Positions 27,515 through 39,520 of a stretch of 64,000 nt of DNA are shown here, piece by piece; the stretch's first letter is position 1, and each line of letters begins with the position of its first letter. This DNA is from Viscum album (Eukaryota > Streptophyta > Magnoliopsida > Santalales > Viscaceae). Position numbers and translations under genes: made by a program. The notes beneath the pieces are model-generated. The model was given only the letters and a program-made list of their open reading frames with translations. It ran no database searches and was not told the origin of the DNA. The stretch is taken from NCBI GenBank assembly GCA_963277665.1, contig OY728133.1, positions 386,583,962 to 386,647,961 of the forward strand. Reading direction: 5' to 3'.

Positions 27515-28180
27515 AATAAATTTCGCCCTCAAAATTCGTCGGGGTTATAAATGGTTTACTACTCGAAAGTTTCTATAATAAAAACCAACACCGTAAAAAG
27601 TTATACCAAAACTTATCTTTAAAAACTAAAATATAAAACTTAACGATTACCCAATTTAACTAATCACTGGGTTTCCACACAGGATAACGTAGGTGAAAAT
27701 ATGGATATGGAAGAGAAATATAACCATAAAGTTCTAATAGAGAGTGGTAGAGAACATGGATATGAAAAAGACAAGAATCACGAAGCTATAAGTTTTTTAT
27801 GATCTAAGGTACCATCTAATTCGTTGGATATAAAGGGCACCAGGAAAAAATATTTGGTTTTCAAGATCATTTCCCTAAAGTTGAAGAATTTGAATTAGAA
27901 GAAATAATTACTCTATTTCAGTATAATATCACCATTGTTCGTGCCTTGAACAATTTCCACTTCATCTCTTAAAGAAATGAAGTTGAATTTTTCATTCGTG
28001 AAGTGTCAGCAGATCATGTGATAGAATGACGGGTCATTCTATATGTCTCAAACAAAAGGTTAGAAAAAGTTATCAAATATACATAAGTCCATCTAAGGTG
28101 AGGTTAATCGTATATGATTCCAAAAAATGGACTTATACTCCATCTATCATACCGCTTAATAAGACTAGTTTCTACTAACT
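27515..28180. other. Internal sequence of the nested element, no gene seen
   Basis: This lies where the end of pol would be expected, but no integrase or RT motif is readable on the minus strand. It is AT-rich with frequent stops in all frames. Confidence 0.5.
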
Positions 28181-28303
28181 AGGGACTTCCTGTAGGTCAG
28201 TGGTATGAAATAAAGGCCCATCGCACTTCGGTTGTGGGTTCAATTCCCGCAACCTTGTCCGACGTGACGGGTTGTCTCTCGTCCTGCAGGTTGTCTTTTT
28301 TTT
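28181..28303 (+). mobile_element. tRNA-derived SINE with poly(T) end
   Basis: The stretch contains an internal RNA polymerase III promoter. The A box is TAGGTCAGTGGTA at 28192-28204 and the B box is GGTTCAATTCC at 28237-28247. A T-arm-like hairpin (TTGTGGG / CCCGCAA with a 7-nt loop) surrounds the B box, as in a tRNA. The tRNA-like head is followed by about 45 bp of unrelated GC-richer body and ends in T8 at 28296-28303, as in plant SINEs with a T-stretch tail. No good anticodon or acceptor stem is visible, so it is not a working tRNA gene. It stands out from the AT-rich host retrotransposon by base composition. The 5' limit is approximate and no clear target duplication was found. Confidence 0.65.
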
Positions 28304-29094
28304 CCTAAAAATTCACTATTATAACATTACATAAATAATATCGTAAAAAGTTCTATCCTTAAACAATACTATCTGATGTTTGAAATAATCCATTCCAGTC
28401 TTTAGACTTATCCAAAATACATCTGTCCAATCTCATAGTATAAAGAAAACGATTACTAGAAATTTCATTAACCAAGCATGTGAATACCATCATTTGTCCC
28501 CCATATATCATAAGATATATCTTGTTGATCGCATTCCAAATAGATGAATACCTTAATCATGTATTCTTTTGAAACATGAACTACCATAGAACATTAGTGG
28601 AAACATGAGTTCTGTCAAAAGTTATCTCTTTCCACATACCAAAATACCGAAAATTATATATACTAAAACCATGATATCACTTAGTTCTTATATCAGTCAT
28701 GAGCTCATGATACTATTAAACATTTCATTTTCTCCTTTTCATATCATCTTATTTCCAAAATCACATTTCATGGTTCTAGTACCATAAAATTATTTAAAAC
28801 CACAATAGAACAATACATAAATATTCCAATATTCCACGACACTATATACAACATTATTTGGGAATCCCATTACATAAACACTTAATCATTCCAAAACATC
28901 ATTTTCATATTCAACATCGCCAATAGTGATCTCATGTGGCTTCCCTTTTTCCTTTTCCTTAATAGTTTGTTGATTTCAATCATCATTATCCATTGGATTA
29001 GGGAAGTGGTTAGAATAATTCCCCATTTCCTTGCACTAAAAGAATTGAAGTGTTGGTGGAGCGTTCACTATAGTCATTTATCTATTCACGTCAT
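28304..29094. other. Internal sequence of the nested element, no gene seen
   Basis: AT-rich sequence between the SINE and the gag relic. Short open frames (28605-28787, 28934-29179) show no recognisable protein; the second is antisense to the end of gag. Confidence 0.5.
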
Positions 29095-29911
29095 TAAAAA
29101 CCTTTTTCCAATTACTTTGGCACTCAGCTGCTTTATGACCTTCTTTTCCATAGTTGAAACATTTTCTAGTAACTTATAGACAATCTCCTCCATGATTCTT
29201 TCCACACTTTGAGCATAAAGAAACATTCACGTTCTTTTCGCCACTGCTCTGAGGTTTTTCCTTGAACTCCATCTTTAGTTTCTTGTCAAAACCATGAGAT
29301 GGATATGTTACACCAACTTCCAGTTCTACCTTGATAACACAATGCACAATTTTTTCATAGCTATTGAAGTCCATTATAGCTAATTCGCTTCGAAGACTTG
29401 GTTTTAAGCCACTGAAGAATCGATCAACATTACTTTCAGGTTGGATGGGAAAGCTAGATGTATACCTTTCAAGTCTTGTAAAATTCACTTTGTATATACC
29501 AAAAGATTCATCATCCTTCTTCTTATGCTTAAGTAACTCCTTTTCTATCCTTGTTCGAAGAATACGAGGGAAGTACTTACTGAAAAACAAGTTCTTGAAC
29601 TCATCACATTCAAAGGATTCAATTTCATCTTAGGGCCTTGTATTCTTAATTAGAGTTCACCACTGGTCTGCTTCACCTTATAAATGGTAAACAATTAAAA
29701 TGACCTTTTCATGTTATGAACAACAAAGTATGGAAAATATCTTTTCAACGGTACTGATCCATTTTTCAGCAACAAGTGGATCAGAAGACCCTTTGAAAGA
29801 CGGTGGACATTGCCTCATGAAGGACTCAATAGAATATTGTTCCCTTCTCTGATCATTTAGAAATCTAGAATGATTCATAGCTTGTGTAAGAATATCAATA
29901 AGATTTTCCAC
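29095..29911 (-). pseudogene. gag relic of the nested gypsy element
   Basis: A single minus-strand frame from ATG at 29911 covers about 270 codons with four stops (after SILCCS, before GEAD, after NTRP, and after GGDCL). The order is canonical for Ty3/gypsy gag: MRQCPPSFKGSSDPLVAEKW, the GEADQWW segment, KYFP, a stretch with NFTRLERY, FFSGLKPSLRSELA, then two zinc knuckles. The first (29180-29215) is CSKCGKNHGGDC. The second (29120-29161) is CFNYGKEGHKAAEC, with its second Cys changed to Tyr by one G-to-A change. Gag packages element RNA in virus-like particles. The stops remove function, but frame conservation suggests fairly recent decay. Confidence 0.85.
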
Positions 29912-30246
29912 TCCATCTCACATAACATTTGGTTTCTCGGGAGGAAAATCATTGCATTTTCCATTACATTTATCAACACGGTTCCTTCAGGTTCCATCTA
30001 TCATCTAAAAACCAAAAAGAACAGTGTGAGAGGAAAAAATCATGCCAAGAAAACAACATAATAAAGGGGGAGTACCTTCAATATCTAACATATTAGGATT
30101 AATTCTAATATCATTACTATAAATCTAGGACTATAATCTATACTTATACATAACCTTAGTGACATCCCTAAGCATACCTTAGAATTATCTTTAGGGATCT
30201 TACTAAAGTTTTTGCATCCTAGTTTACAAAGGTTAACAAAACATTT

Positions 30247-30257
30247 CCTCTAATACA
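30247..30257 (-). other. Decayed primer-binding site
   Basis: Three bases inside the 5' LTR end, the minus strand reads TGTATTAGAGG, which resembles TGGTATCAGAGC, the complement of the initiator Met tRNA 3' end, with a lost G and changes at two or three positions. Position and orientation fit first-strand priming. Confidence 0.5.
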
Positions 30258-31910
30258 GACTGTAGAGACCCAAAGCTTGAAATACATAGACATTACATTA
30301 CTTTTTCATAATACTTAATACATAACAAAAATAGACACCAAAGGACCGTAATAGTTTAGTGTCTTTGGAAACTTGGATCATAATCTTTTAATCGTGGTGA
30401 AAGATCTTCAACATCTCCCATAAAGATCTTCCCATTTTGTTTTCTTACCTCAAACCATTATTTATATCCTTGGGAAAAGAAATCATAATAAGGATGAGTT
30501 CAAATCATCAGTAATGGTAAACATAGAGAACATAAAACAATCCATAAACATTTGAATTCAAATACTTGAACATGAAATCAGAACATCAAAATCTTGAGCA
30601 AAGACATAAATATTGGATGTACATAAGTAATATGTCATAATGGAACATAAATCATGATAAAATAGAATGGGAATAAAAAGATGAATTGTGTAAAACCATT
30701 AATCACATGATATTATTTCCATAGTTTCCAAGGCATTGCTGCCAATACCATCTTAGTCGACAAAGTCCTTTTCTGAATAGAGTTTCCTCCTCGTTCCAGT
30801 CTAGTATCACTGAATCGGATTAACTTATCATTCCATCCATGTCTATATCATGAGATATAAATCATTACCCAATTAAATGGAGGTAGATATAGGTCCCACC
30901 CTTCTCATAATGAAATCATTCTTACGTGTGCCACAACATAAACATAAATCATTCATCATAACCCAAAGAATAAAATGGGTTTCATAAACATCATCCCATC
31001 ATAACATAATCCATATAAAACAAATGGATATCATTTCATCATAAGAAAATTGAAACCATTTAAATCATAGAGAGATTATGCCTGAAACATTCACATATGA
31101 AATAGTGTCATATTAGATGGAAAATAGTTTTGATAAAATACTTGAAATGAATTCTTGAGGAAAATATCCTTTCTCCCTAAAAATCATTTTCTTTTCACAA
31201 AATTCCACACAATTATATAAGAAAATTATTTTATTGAAAATAACCATGAAATATTTTAGTGTAAGCTTCATTAAAATAAGGAGTTATAAAACCGTAAAAA
31301 TCTGTGCATGTCGTATAAGTAAAAAAACATTCTCCTCATACTTTTAACAGAAAATTCAAAAAATACCACGTATGGTAAAGAAAAAAATGATTCCCACCAT
31401 ACCACAAAGTTAAAGTCATAGAGGGTTAAAAAAGACATTAAAAATACATGGAAGAATATTAAACACTTTATGAAAAACATTTTTATGGAAATGGATGAAA
31501 AATATACCACAGTAAATAATTACGTATAAGCAATCTCAGATAAAAATGAGATTTGTAAAATTATCCATTACCTTAAGTCCGATATGCTTAGTACATATCC
31601 GAAACTACTATATAATGATTTAAATAATTTCATTGACTTATTACAGAATCATATTCATCATTATTATATTATATATGGATCACTTATGACTTTATATTAC
31701 CAGTTCTTTTGTAAATTCCATGTTAAAGTAGCGTTTTGGGTAATGTTGTTTTATTTATTGTACGTGTTTGGACTTGTTATTCTGGATATTATTATTACTT
31801 ATATAATTATTTACATAATTCAATAATTTAAATTATGATATATATATATCAATCAATATTCTTTATATATATATAATATATAGATAAATTAAATGAAATA
31901 CACCATTCAT

Positions 31911-32328
31911 GGCGACGGTAGACTGTATGTACGCATGAACATTGTTTTCCTTTACTTATTGACTTGAATGGAAGTAAGTAGATGAAATATATAGATACAT
32001 AAATAAAGTAGATTTACCATTTCATATATTTCATTATTATTCATTATATATAATTTATAATAATTCTTTAATGGTTAACATGGAGAATGAATCTCATCGC
32101 GTCCTGGAGACGGTAATCCGTACGTACGCACGAGCGATGATATCGTTATAATACTTAATGAATTGAATTGGAGTGGATGATATAATATCTCAGAATCATT
32201 ATGATATTATAATAAATATATATAGTAATTATTTACACCATTATACTCATCCAAGTATGGTGGTGGTGGAAAAACATATTACACCACGGCGTGGAGACGG
32301 TATGTTGTACGTATGCACGCGCGGTGAT
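31911..32328. repeat. Three CpG-rich units in the 5' LTR
   Basis: Copies of the 25089-25508 units. The middle one (32098-32138) is nearly unchanged, including CGTACGTACGCACGAGCG. The first and third have lost one or two CpGs by C-to-T changes. Confidence 0.7.
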
Positions 32329-32661
32329 TTCATTTTCCTTAGGATGGATAGAAGGTGAAATGGGGTTATTTAATATTTATAATAAAATATCCTTATATTA
32401 TAGATAAATATGGTATTACTTTATAATGAAACAACTAATTAAGAAGAATTTGAAGAAGAAAGAAACTTGAAAGAATCGGTAGAAGAGATTACCTCTTCTT
32501 TTACACACATTCTTTAAGCTTGCTCTTAAGGGACTAGAGTTGGTCTTTTGAGAAGACCAGAACCTCCGAAATGTTTCTAGGGAAGTTTAGAAGATAAATG
32601 GTCAGGGTTTAGATGAGATTTAAGTCCCAATGTGTTGTGAAAAGGTGATGGAGGGGGCACC

Positions 32662-32669
32662 CTTTTATA
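32662..32669 (-). promoter_or_regulatory. Probable LTR TATA box (minus strand)
   Basis: The minus strand reads CTTATAAAAGGGT, the counterpart of 25844-25851. In this 5' LTR it would be the element's own promoter. Confidence 0.55.
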
Positions 32670-33935
32670 AGGGAGGAGAGGGGCACCTTAGGAAAAACTT
32701 AAAATATTATTTTATAATAAAGTCATATTCGGTTTATAATTTCCCCAAATTGATTTATATTGAATCTAAAGTGGGGATGGGTAGAAATCCTATCAAACAA
32801 TATGTTTTAGACAAGTTTAGGTTATTATTTTAACCTTATCATTTAGATTTACCTCTAAGTAAAATAATTTACCTTTTATCGTGACTTCTTTTTTTTCTTA
32901 CAATATATGGTTAATAAACATACTATAACAAGACAAAAGAACCTAAATTGGTTATTTATTATTATATATGACCTTATATATGTCCTTTTTCCGAACCTTA
33001 GATTTTTATGAATATAATAACAATTAATAATTTAATATGTTTTTTAAAAACTATTTAATGTCAATTTTGTCACTATTTGGTAATTGATTTTTTTTAAAAT
33101 CATAACAACATTATTAGTTCGAAAAAATCTAATTAAATAAATAATAACATGTCATATTAACCTATAAAATTAGTGTAACTCATAAAAAGTCTCAAATTAC
33201 ATTTATTTTTTTATTTATAATATCAATTATGTTAATATTTCATTAATAAGGTAATTACTGCATCATCATTCTGACATAAATAAATTAACTTATTTAATGT
33301 ATAAAAATTATAAATAAAATAAAATTAATTAGGAAATCTTTTTATCTTTCTAATTAATATTTATAGTCGAATTTATATTATGTATAACCCTATATTAAAA
33401 ATGGTTTAGTTATTAAACATTGATTTTAACTCTTTTAACTCTTCTTTAAATAAATAAATAATAAATGTCCTAATCTAATCCATGTGTACCTAAAGGGTAA
33501 TATATTATCCCTAAGGTTGTTTTTGGTCAAATTAAACTTATCCATTAGAATTATTACATGTTTTATGGTAATAATAATATCATTTTTACCCTTAATTACC
33601 CTATTTACTTTTAACCGTGGCAAATTAAAGTAAAAAGTTCCTATTCACCAAAAATTATTTTTATCTTATTGAACCACATTTTACTCCTTGATATTAACCG
33701 TGTCTCTCAGATTTTTGAAATTCCACTCACTGAAGTGGTAAACTTATGTTTTATGTAAATTTTCAAATTCTCTTAGGAGGTGGGTAAAAGACGGTAAAAA
33801 TTTCAATAAAAGTTTTACACATCTAAAATTATTATAAAATGACTCCAATGAATTACATTAAACTTATATAGGTATTATATATCAATTTTTACCTAAAATA
33901 AATTTAAATAAAATAAATAATTATCTAAATAAGTT

Positions 33936-34150
33936 CATATAATTTAAAAAAAACAAACATTAACTTCCCATCAAATAAGAATCTTGTTGAAAAAACTCAT
34001 GAATGAATGATTATATTGTGTGGACCACTTCTATCAAGTGAAGGGGTATTGAAAGATTGGTGGCACTATCTTATTGGTTAAGGATTCATGTCGGTTTCAC
34101 TAGTAATTTTTTTGATGGAGTGAATGTGTTGGTCAAGTGAAAATAGGTTT
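33936..34150. other. Ogre internal remnant between the nested element and the Ogre 5' LTR
   Basis: About 215 bp, AT-rich. It should hold the Ogre primer-binding site next to 34150, but no convincing tRNA-complementary sequence is visible there on the minus strand. Confidence 0.35.
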
Positions 34151-35690
34151 GATGAGGACTGGGAAGAATATAATTTTTTATCTTATTATGGAGATGTAGT
34201 AGTTAAATCATTCATGTTGAGTGCACCATTTTTGTTTTCAACGGAAGGTTTGTTCACTTGACAATTGATTTTTGGGGTTTGTTGCTGTGAAATTGTTCAA
34301 GTAAAGCTTACTATCTCTTTATGGTTTCCAATGGGTTTTTAATGGAACCAAAAAAACCCAGTTGTTCTATATCCACGAGGTACCATATTTCCAAAGTTAG
34401 GCGCTCATTGGGGATTTTTTCATTTGATGAATAATAACTCACATTGGTCAAGAGGATTAGAGTTTTGAGATCATAAAACCCTTTGAGGGGGAAATTATTT
34501 ACTACTATGGGACTATATTATACATTTAATACATGTTTCTGAAGCCTTTATTTCTTCCCAAGTATGACATGGATCACCCTTGAAATAATAATCAATTATT
34601 AGCATGTATGGAGATTAGGATAATCTTTATGTATATTATGTTCATCATTGATAGAAAGATCAATATGTATATTAGTTTCTCCATTTATGGTATCCCCTAA
34701 TGTACTAATAAGATATCCTTTTATATTTATTACAATGATTCTAGTTTTCTAGCCACATAGTGGTGAACTCTGGATTATATCATCATTTGGGGAGATGATA
34801 GTTGTTTCAATGTTGGGATCGGACCCAAGGATGGGATTCCAATGTATCATTGTGAAATGAATCAGAACCCATGTAGTTTATTCCCACTTAATGGGTCACA
34901 TCATAGATTTTATGTTCAAATGATAAGGACCAAATCATGTTGTTTTATGTCATGCATCTAGGATGTCTAGGAAAAAGGTTCTTAGTCAATGTATGGTGTG
35001 GTAAATATGTTGAAGCGTCATGGTGAACCTAAAAGGGATATGTATTCCCTTGTTTGAGGATACCATTACATGGAGGTGGCCTAGGGATAATAATGTTGAT
35101 TTGGGTTTTTTCGTTTGAACCTCAGGGACACTTCCTACATATCCTATTTGGGGGGTAATCAGATCCCACCAAGTTTTATCATGAGTAACCCTGCCTATAT
35201 AGGCCCTTAGATTTTTCTGATTGGAGAGTATGGACCTTTAATAGGATTATGTTGGGGCCTACTACCTAAGAGTATTTTCTTTTTGAAGGGTTCTAGGAGT
35301 GATCTCTTGACTAACTTTAAATTGGAGGCATGTTTGTGTCTTATACTTAAGGAGAAGGCTGATTGAGAGTAGGCATATAGTATGCATCCTACGTATCCTG
35401 ATTATAGAATGAATCAATGTTCTCATTGATAAATAGTTTAGGGATTACACACTATGGTTCCATTTGTGTGGGGAATCAAGTGGATACCATGATTACCATC
35501 AACATCTATGAGAACGTGAGTTATGATCAGTGGAAGAAACAAGAGGAAGCAGAAGATCTGTGAAACCACCTAGTCTCCTCTTACACTGGTGGAAGAGGAT
35601 GGGGGTGACGAGAGATGGGAAGAGATATGGTTCCCATCCAATTTCTGGATCTTCATATCCTTGATATCTTGGTTGAACTAACATTTTTTC
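34151..35690 (-). repeat. 5' LTR of the Ogre/Tat-type element, truncated
   Basis: Starts TGATGAGGACTGGGAAG as at 768 and follows the 3' LTR copy in order to about its position 2300. Shared landmarks are CTCATTGGGGATT, ATTAGCATGTATGGAGATTA, GCATCCTACGTATCC (35390 region) and TGGAAGAGGATG near 35590. Similarity fades after about 35690, so roughly the outer 1.2 kb of the LTR is gone. Confidence 0.65.
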
Positions 35691-36396
35691 GTAGGTACGT
35701 TCAAGCACTCTGAGTTAAGTATTTTGAAACCAAGGTCATATTGAATTGACAAGAAAAGTTCAACTTCACACAATATTTTTCACCCATCAGAGCTTTTCTG
35801 ACAATCAACCTATCATCCATAAAGAATGGTTTCATTTAATATCTTTTAGAGATGTTGTTCTGGTTTCAAAAACTTATTGGGAGACAATATGAAAAGGACA
35901 TTCCACATACATATTTGGATGAAATTTCTAAAACATCCAAAATAGATTCTTTACCCCTCTTTGTAGTATATATGATAAAAGTTATTTGATAATTCCACAA
36001 AAAATTTGTTGATGATTATATATAAGGATAAAGATGTTCCAGTTATCTTTTAAATTTCTATTTCCTATATCAAGTATGTGATTATTATAATGAGATATAG
36101 AAACATTCATATCTAGATAGGAAACTGGATAGTATTGTGCCTTTAAAAAAGTTCCTTCTGCCATTAGAGAATTAGGAGGTATTGGAATAACCATCCATGT
36201 CAGAGGAGCATAACGAAGGAGGCTCTTCAAGTAAGTTTATTACTATCAAGATATCAAGGAGGTAGGTCAGACATATAACTAGGACATGTTCTTGGAATAC
36301 AGCCACAACCCCCTAGACAATCAGGGTGATTACATGGCAAAGGGAACCTCCCCAACCATTGTCTGTTGTAGTTTTGACCTTATTATAAGCCTAGAA
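35691..36396. other. Unassigned sequence between two retroelements
   Basis: No match to the remaining part of the Ogre LTR was found by eye, and no gene is recognised. A short minus-strand open frame (35982-36230) has no readable motif. Confidence 0.4.
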
Positions 36397-39088
36397 TGAT
36401 CTGTAATTCTAGAGGGGTCTCATATATATGACATATGACACTCAAATGCCATTTTTTAGGTTCTCTAAGATCACTGGTCCACAGGGCCTCAAGCACATCT
36501 CTCTAAATTCTAAAGGCAATCAACTAGCAACGAGGGCCAAGGGTGCGTCTATAGGGTGACTATGCCCCCATTACTAGAGTGTATCACATAAGATCATTAT
36601 AAATAGAGGTAAATAGAAGAATCAATATGTAAATAGAATGCACATATGAAATGAAAAAATAAATGATAATTTAAATAACAGGAATAACATAAAATAGTGG
36701 ATGATGATATATATCATGTCACTAGAAATATGAATTATAGGGATACAAAGTAGTAGACATACATGAAAAATGAAATTTATTAAAATGGAAACACATTAAA
36801 CATACCAATCATCCTTAGCTATAGCTTAGAAGTTTTTTACCTGGTCAATCCTATCACAATAAGCAATCATGTTTTTTAAGCATTATACTTCCCTTTATCA
36901 TCACTGCAAACATGTAATTTTTCCCCGGGTACCAAACGACACCCAGGGAGGGTATGAGATAAATCTTAATGGGACATCACAAAAAACATATATAAAACAC
37001 ATCCCATGTAATGGAAATGTAACGGTGTTCATGAATTCATATATAAAGTAATGTATTATATTGTAACTAAATTCCATATACATTCTTTATCTGTACGCTG
37101 GTTTTTGAACTTGTAACCCATTAATTAATTATGTAATTACTAATTTATATTATAGGTCATGTGAGGCATATCCAACATTAACGTCACCACGTGATATTAT
37201 AAATAGTGAATGTTCCAAGATGTAACAAGGAAACCATAAGTGATAACTAATATGAAGTGGTTCCATGGTATTCAACAAGGAAACCTGGACCTCAGGGTTT
37301 GATAACATAGTTGTAACTAAGTATATCTAAGGGGAAAGAGTTTAATGTAATGATTATTGTACAAGGAATTCCCACAATAATGTTTTTAAATAATTCCAAT
37401 TAATTCATCCAAGGTAAAATATGAGATAAGTTGTGGTCGAGCTCAAGGATGTAACCAAGGAACCTCATGTCACTCTAGATCCCTGGAGTGTATCCAAGGA
37501 ATCCTATAATAATAATTATTGGATCCTATGGTTTCATAATATGTATTTAGATGTAAAACAGTATTGTGTTCTTGGTTAGGTTTCACCGAAGTCAACTGGT
37601 ATCCTTGAATTGGAATGATTTCATTGAGCACCCAAGGCATTCCCTCAAGAATCCAATAGTTAACACAAGTTAAGAATTCATATAAAAATATCATGGTCTA
37701 TGTTCATAAACAGTCACCTTAAATTTTATTCTCTATAATTAATTCATCCATATGATTACAATTCCATTAATAATTTCCCTTGGTTCAAGACTTTCCTTTC
37801 TTAAGTTTTACCAGGCCATGTTTCATGAATTTTTTTATTAAAACCTTTTAAGTCTGTTCAATTAATAATTTTCACTCCATTGGATTCCATGAACATGGAA
37901 TGGTATGCTATGAATGTGGAACCAAAAATTCATTTACATTTAATAAGGCCAGTTCATATATTTAGGTATGCCTTCAATAATATCATTTGAATGGATTACA
38001 TAAATTTAGGCACTTACCTTAGTCAGTTCAAGTGGATGTGACAAGGTACAAGCTATTCAATATTTAATGATTCAATAAGAAATTAATGTAATGAGGATTT
38101 ACAATTGTTTTTTCAAGATTGGACACAAAAAAATGATTACTCTAAAGTCTTAAAACACTAAAAAAAACCAAATTATGGCATATTACCCTACAAGGGGTGT
38201 AGTGAATTATTAATATAATCATTAATAACTAATCACACTTACAAAAAAACCATATGGTTCGAATTAATATAATAATGAAATATAAATTCAATAAATGGAA
38301 CCATATGAAATAGGTAGGCCCCACACATCAAATTTAAAATCAATTAACTTGAGGAATTAGTTATATACCACCCACCTAGTAATCATACAACATTCCTCCT
38401 CTAGTACCAGTGTCAAATTAGGCTTGAATCAGAGTAGATTGGGAAAAATAGCATTGCAACCTAAACCTTGATAAATAGGTTGAGAGAAAGAGAAATATTA
38501 AACATATTAAGAATACTCGAGTACTTACCATTGTACACCCAATGTGGAGAACATCATCTTGATCATATCCTTAATAAAAGAGATATTTCAATAACTAGTT
38601 TAAGCCTTATAAAAGATCCAAAATTGGAGAAAATGGAGGTTCATCCCACTAGAAATCGGATTACGGGAGGAGGGGGAAAATTAGATCATTAAGGGTTGAA
38701 TAGAAATATTACCAAAATATGGCATGTGAATGGTTTGGTCGCACGATTTTCCAAACTATGCACCAACCGTGCATGGGTTTATGGAGAAGAGATGGAATTC
38801 TCATGGTTCGGCTGCAATGTTTGAGAACCCATGTTCCAACCATGTGACATGGATCTACCTGATAAATGCATACCATCTACATGATTTCTACTAATAGTGC
38901 ATCCTCCCAATATGGTTTACCATAACAATGTGAAAATGCCACTTTAAAAAAAAGGGTTTCAAGCTCTAAATGAGCCTCAAACACCCCTGAGACCTTTTGA
39001 AATGATTAGGCATCTGAAAATAGTCCATAAGAAAAGTTAGTTTTAAAATTATAAGATCCATACCTGAGTTAAAAATTAGGTTATTTCA
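36397..39088 (-). repeat. 3' LTR of the third gypsy element
   Basis: Begins TGATCTGTAATTCTAGAGG and ends GGTTATTTCA on the plus strand. It matches 43292-45967 in order. Landmarks include CTAGCAACGAGGG near 36524, GATGTAACCAAGGAACCTC near 37449, and a stretch near 38700-38850 about a plant-like CATGGGTT block. Short open frames within (for example 37470-37694, 38468-38692) are repeat-borne. Confidence 0.8.
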
Positions 39089-39100
39089 GTATTCCCCCTT
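39089..39100 (-). other. Polypurine tract of the third gypsy element
   Basis: The minus strand reads AAGGGGGAATAC just before the LTR start TGAAATAACC. This sets the 3' LTR boundary and orientation. Confidence 0.75.
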
Positions 39101-39104
39101 AAAA

Positions 39105-39520
39105 TAAAATCAACATCGAGTTCACCTTCCAAGGGTGGTGATACACTATTTGAGAATAACTCTAGACACTGATCATGTACATCGGCCTCCCGATCCCATC
39201 TTTCATTATGTACATGGTTGTGCTTCCATAACACTCATACTAGAGGAACATACTTTCCTCATAGAGTCTTCATGATCCAGTCAACGATGCATATAAGATA
39301 CTTCTCAAATGGAGAATTGGCATCTTTCTCAACTTCCTCAGAATCACAATTATGAGACATGTCGACATGATACCGATAAAGCTGTGAAATGATGAAGATG
39401 TCATACAAGGAAGAACAAATATGAGGTAGTAACAATTGATAGATTACCAACCCTACTCTCTCCAGAATTTCAAATGACACTACCTAACAAGGTGACATAT
39501 TCCCTTTCGTTTGGATTTTC
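39105..39520 (-). pseudogene. Integrase C-terminal relic of the third gypsy element
   Basis: The minus-strand frame 39480-39259 reads SFEILERVGLVIYQLLLP, then DIFIISQLYRY, close to the conserved post-core segment of Del/Tekay integrase that usually reads PFEILERVG...HNVFHVSxLRKY. Upstream, past a stop, GNMSPC stands where GKLSPRY is usual. Downstream, past stops, PLV.VLWKH and READV stand for the terminal VKVLWxNH and E-rich segment. The polypurine tract follows at once, as in complete elements. It is inactive. Confidence 0.7.

Larger units (their letters stand above)
23438..33935 (-). mobile_element. Del/Tekay-like Ty3/gypsy element with gag only, nested in Ogre
   Basis: Two long direct repeats (23438-27499 and 30261 to about 33935) flank a short internal region of about 2.8 kb. 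The termini on the minus strand are TGTAACACCCC... and ...GGGTCTCTACA, typical of this group. A polypurine tract adjoins the left LTR and a decayed primer-binding site adjoins the right LTR, fixing the minus orientation. The internal region holds a gag relic near the 5' LTR but no protease, RT, RNase H or integrase that I can find. It may be a non-autonomous or internally deleted copy. The two LTRs differ at roughly one base in ten by eye. The outer 0.4 kb of the 5' LTR is missing. Confidence 0.85.
30261..33935 (-). repeat. 5' LTR of the nested gypsy element, outer end lost
   Basis: Matches 23438 to about 27107 in order, starting TGTAGAGACCC at 30261. It includes the minus-strand TATA box (32662-32669) and the three CpG-rich units (31911-31940, 32098-32138, 32286-32328). 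The match stops near 33935, so about 390 bp of the LTR outer end are missing. A deletion there also removed the Ogre sequence that should mirror the insertion site at 23437. Confidence 0.85.
768..35690 (-). mobile_element. Ogre/Tat-type Ty3/gypsy retrotransposon, decayed, with nested insertion
   Basis: A long minus-strand LTR retrotransposon is inferred from two diverged same-orientation repeats (768-3544 and 34151-35690) and, between them, pol relics in the order expected for Ty3/gypsy on the minus strand: gag, protease, reverse transcriptase, RNase H, integrase. The relics resemble the Tat/Ogre branch in the protease motif around LLGRP, the RT motif FMD, and integrase WGMD. The 23438-33935 element is nested in it; subtracting it leaves about 24 kb, in keeping with the large size of Ogre elements. 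The 5' LTR lacks its outer 1.2 kb or so, so the 35690 end is a break, not a true terminus. All coding parts hold many stops. That both repeats belong to one element is inference. Confidence 0.65.

Noticed and set aside
28181..28260. Functional tRNA gene
   Set aside because: A and B boxes and a T-arm are present, but no acceptor stem or anticodon arm forms, and a SINE body with T-tail follows.
29364..29633. 89-codon plus-strand frame
   Set aside because: It is the antisense shadow of the well supported gag relic.
35982..36230. 82-codon minus-strand frame
   Set aside because: It has no recognisable motif and lies in unassigned DNA between two decayed elements; chance cannot be excluded.
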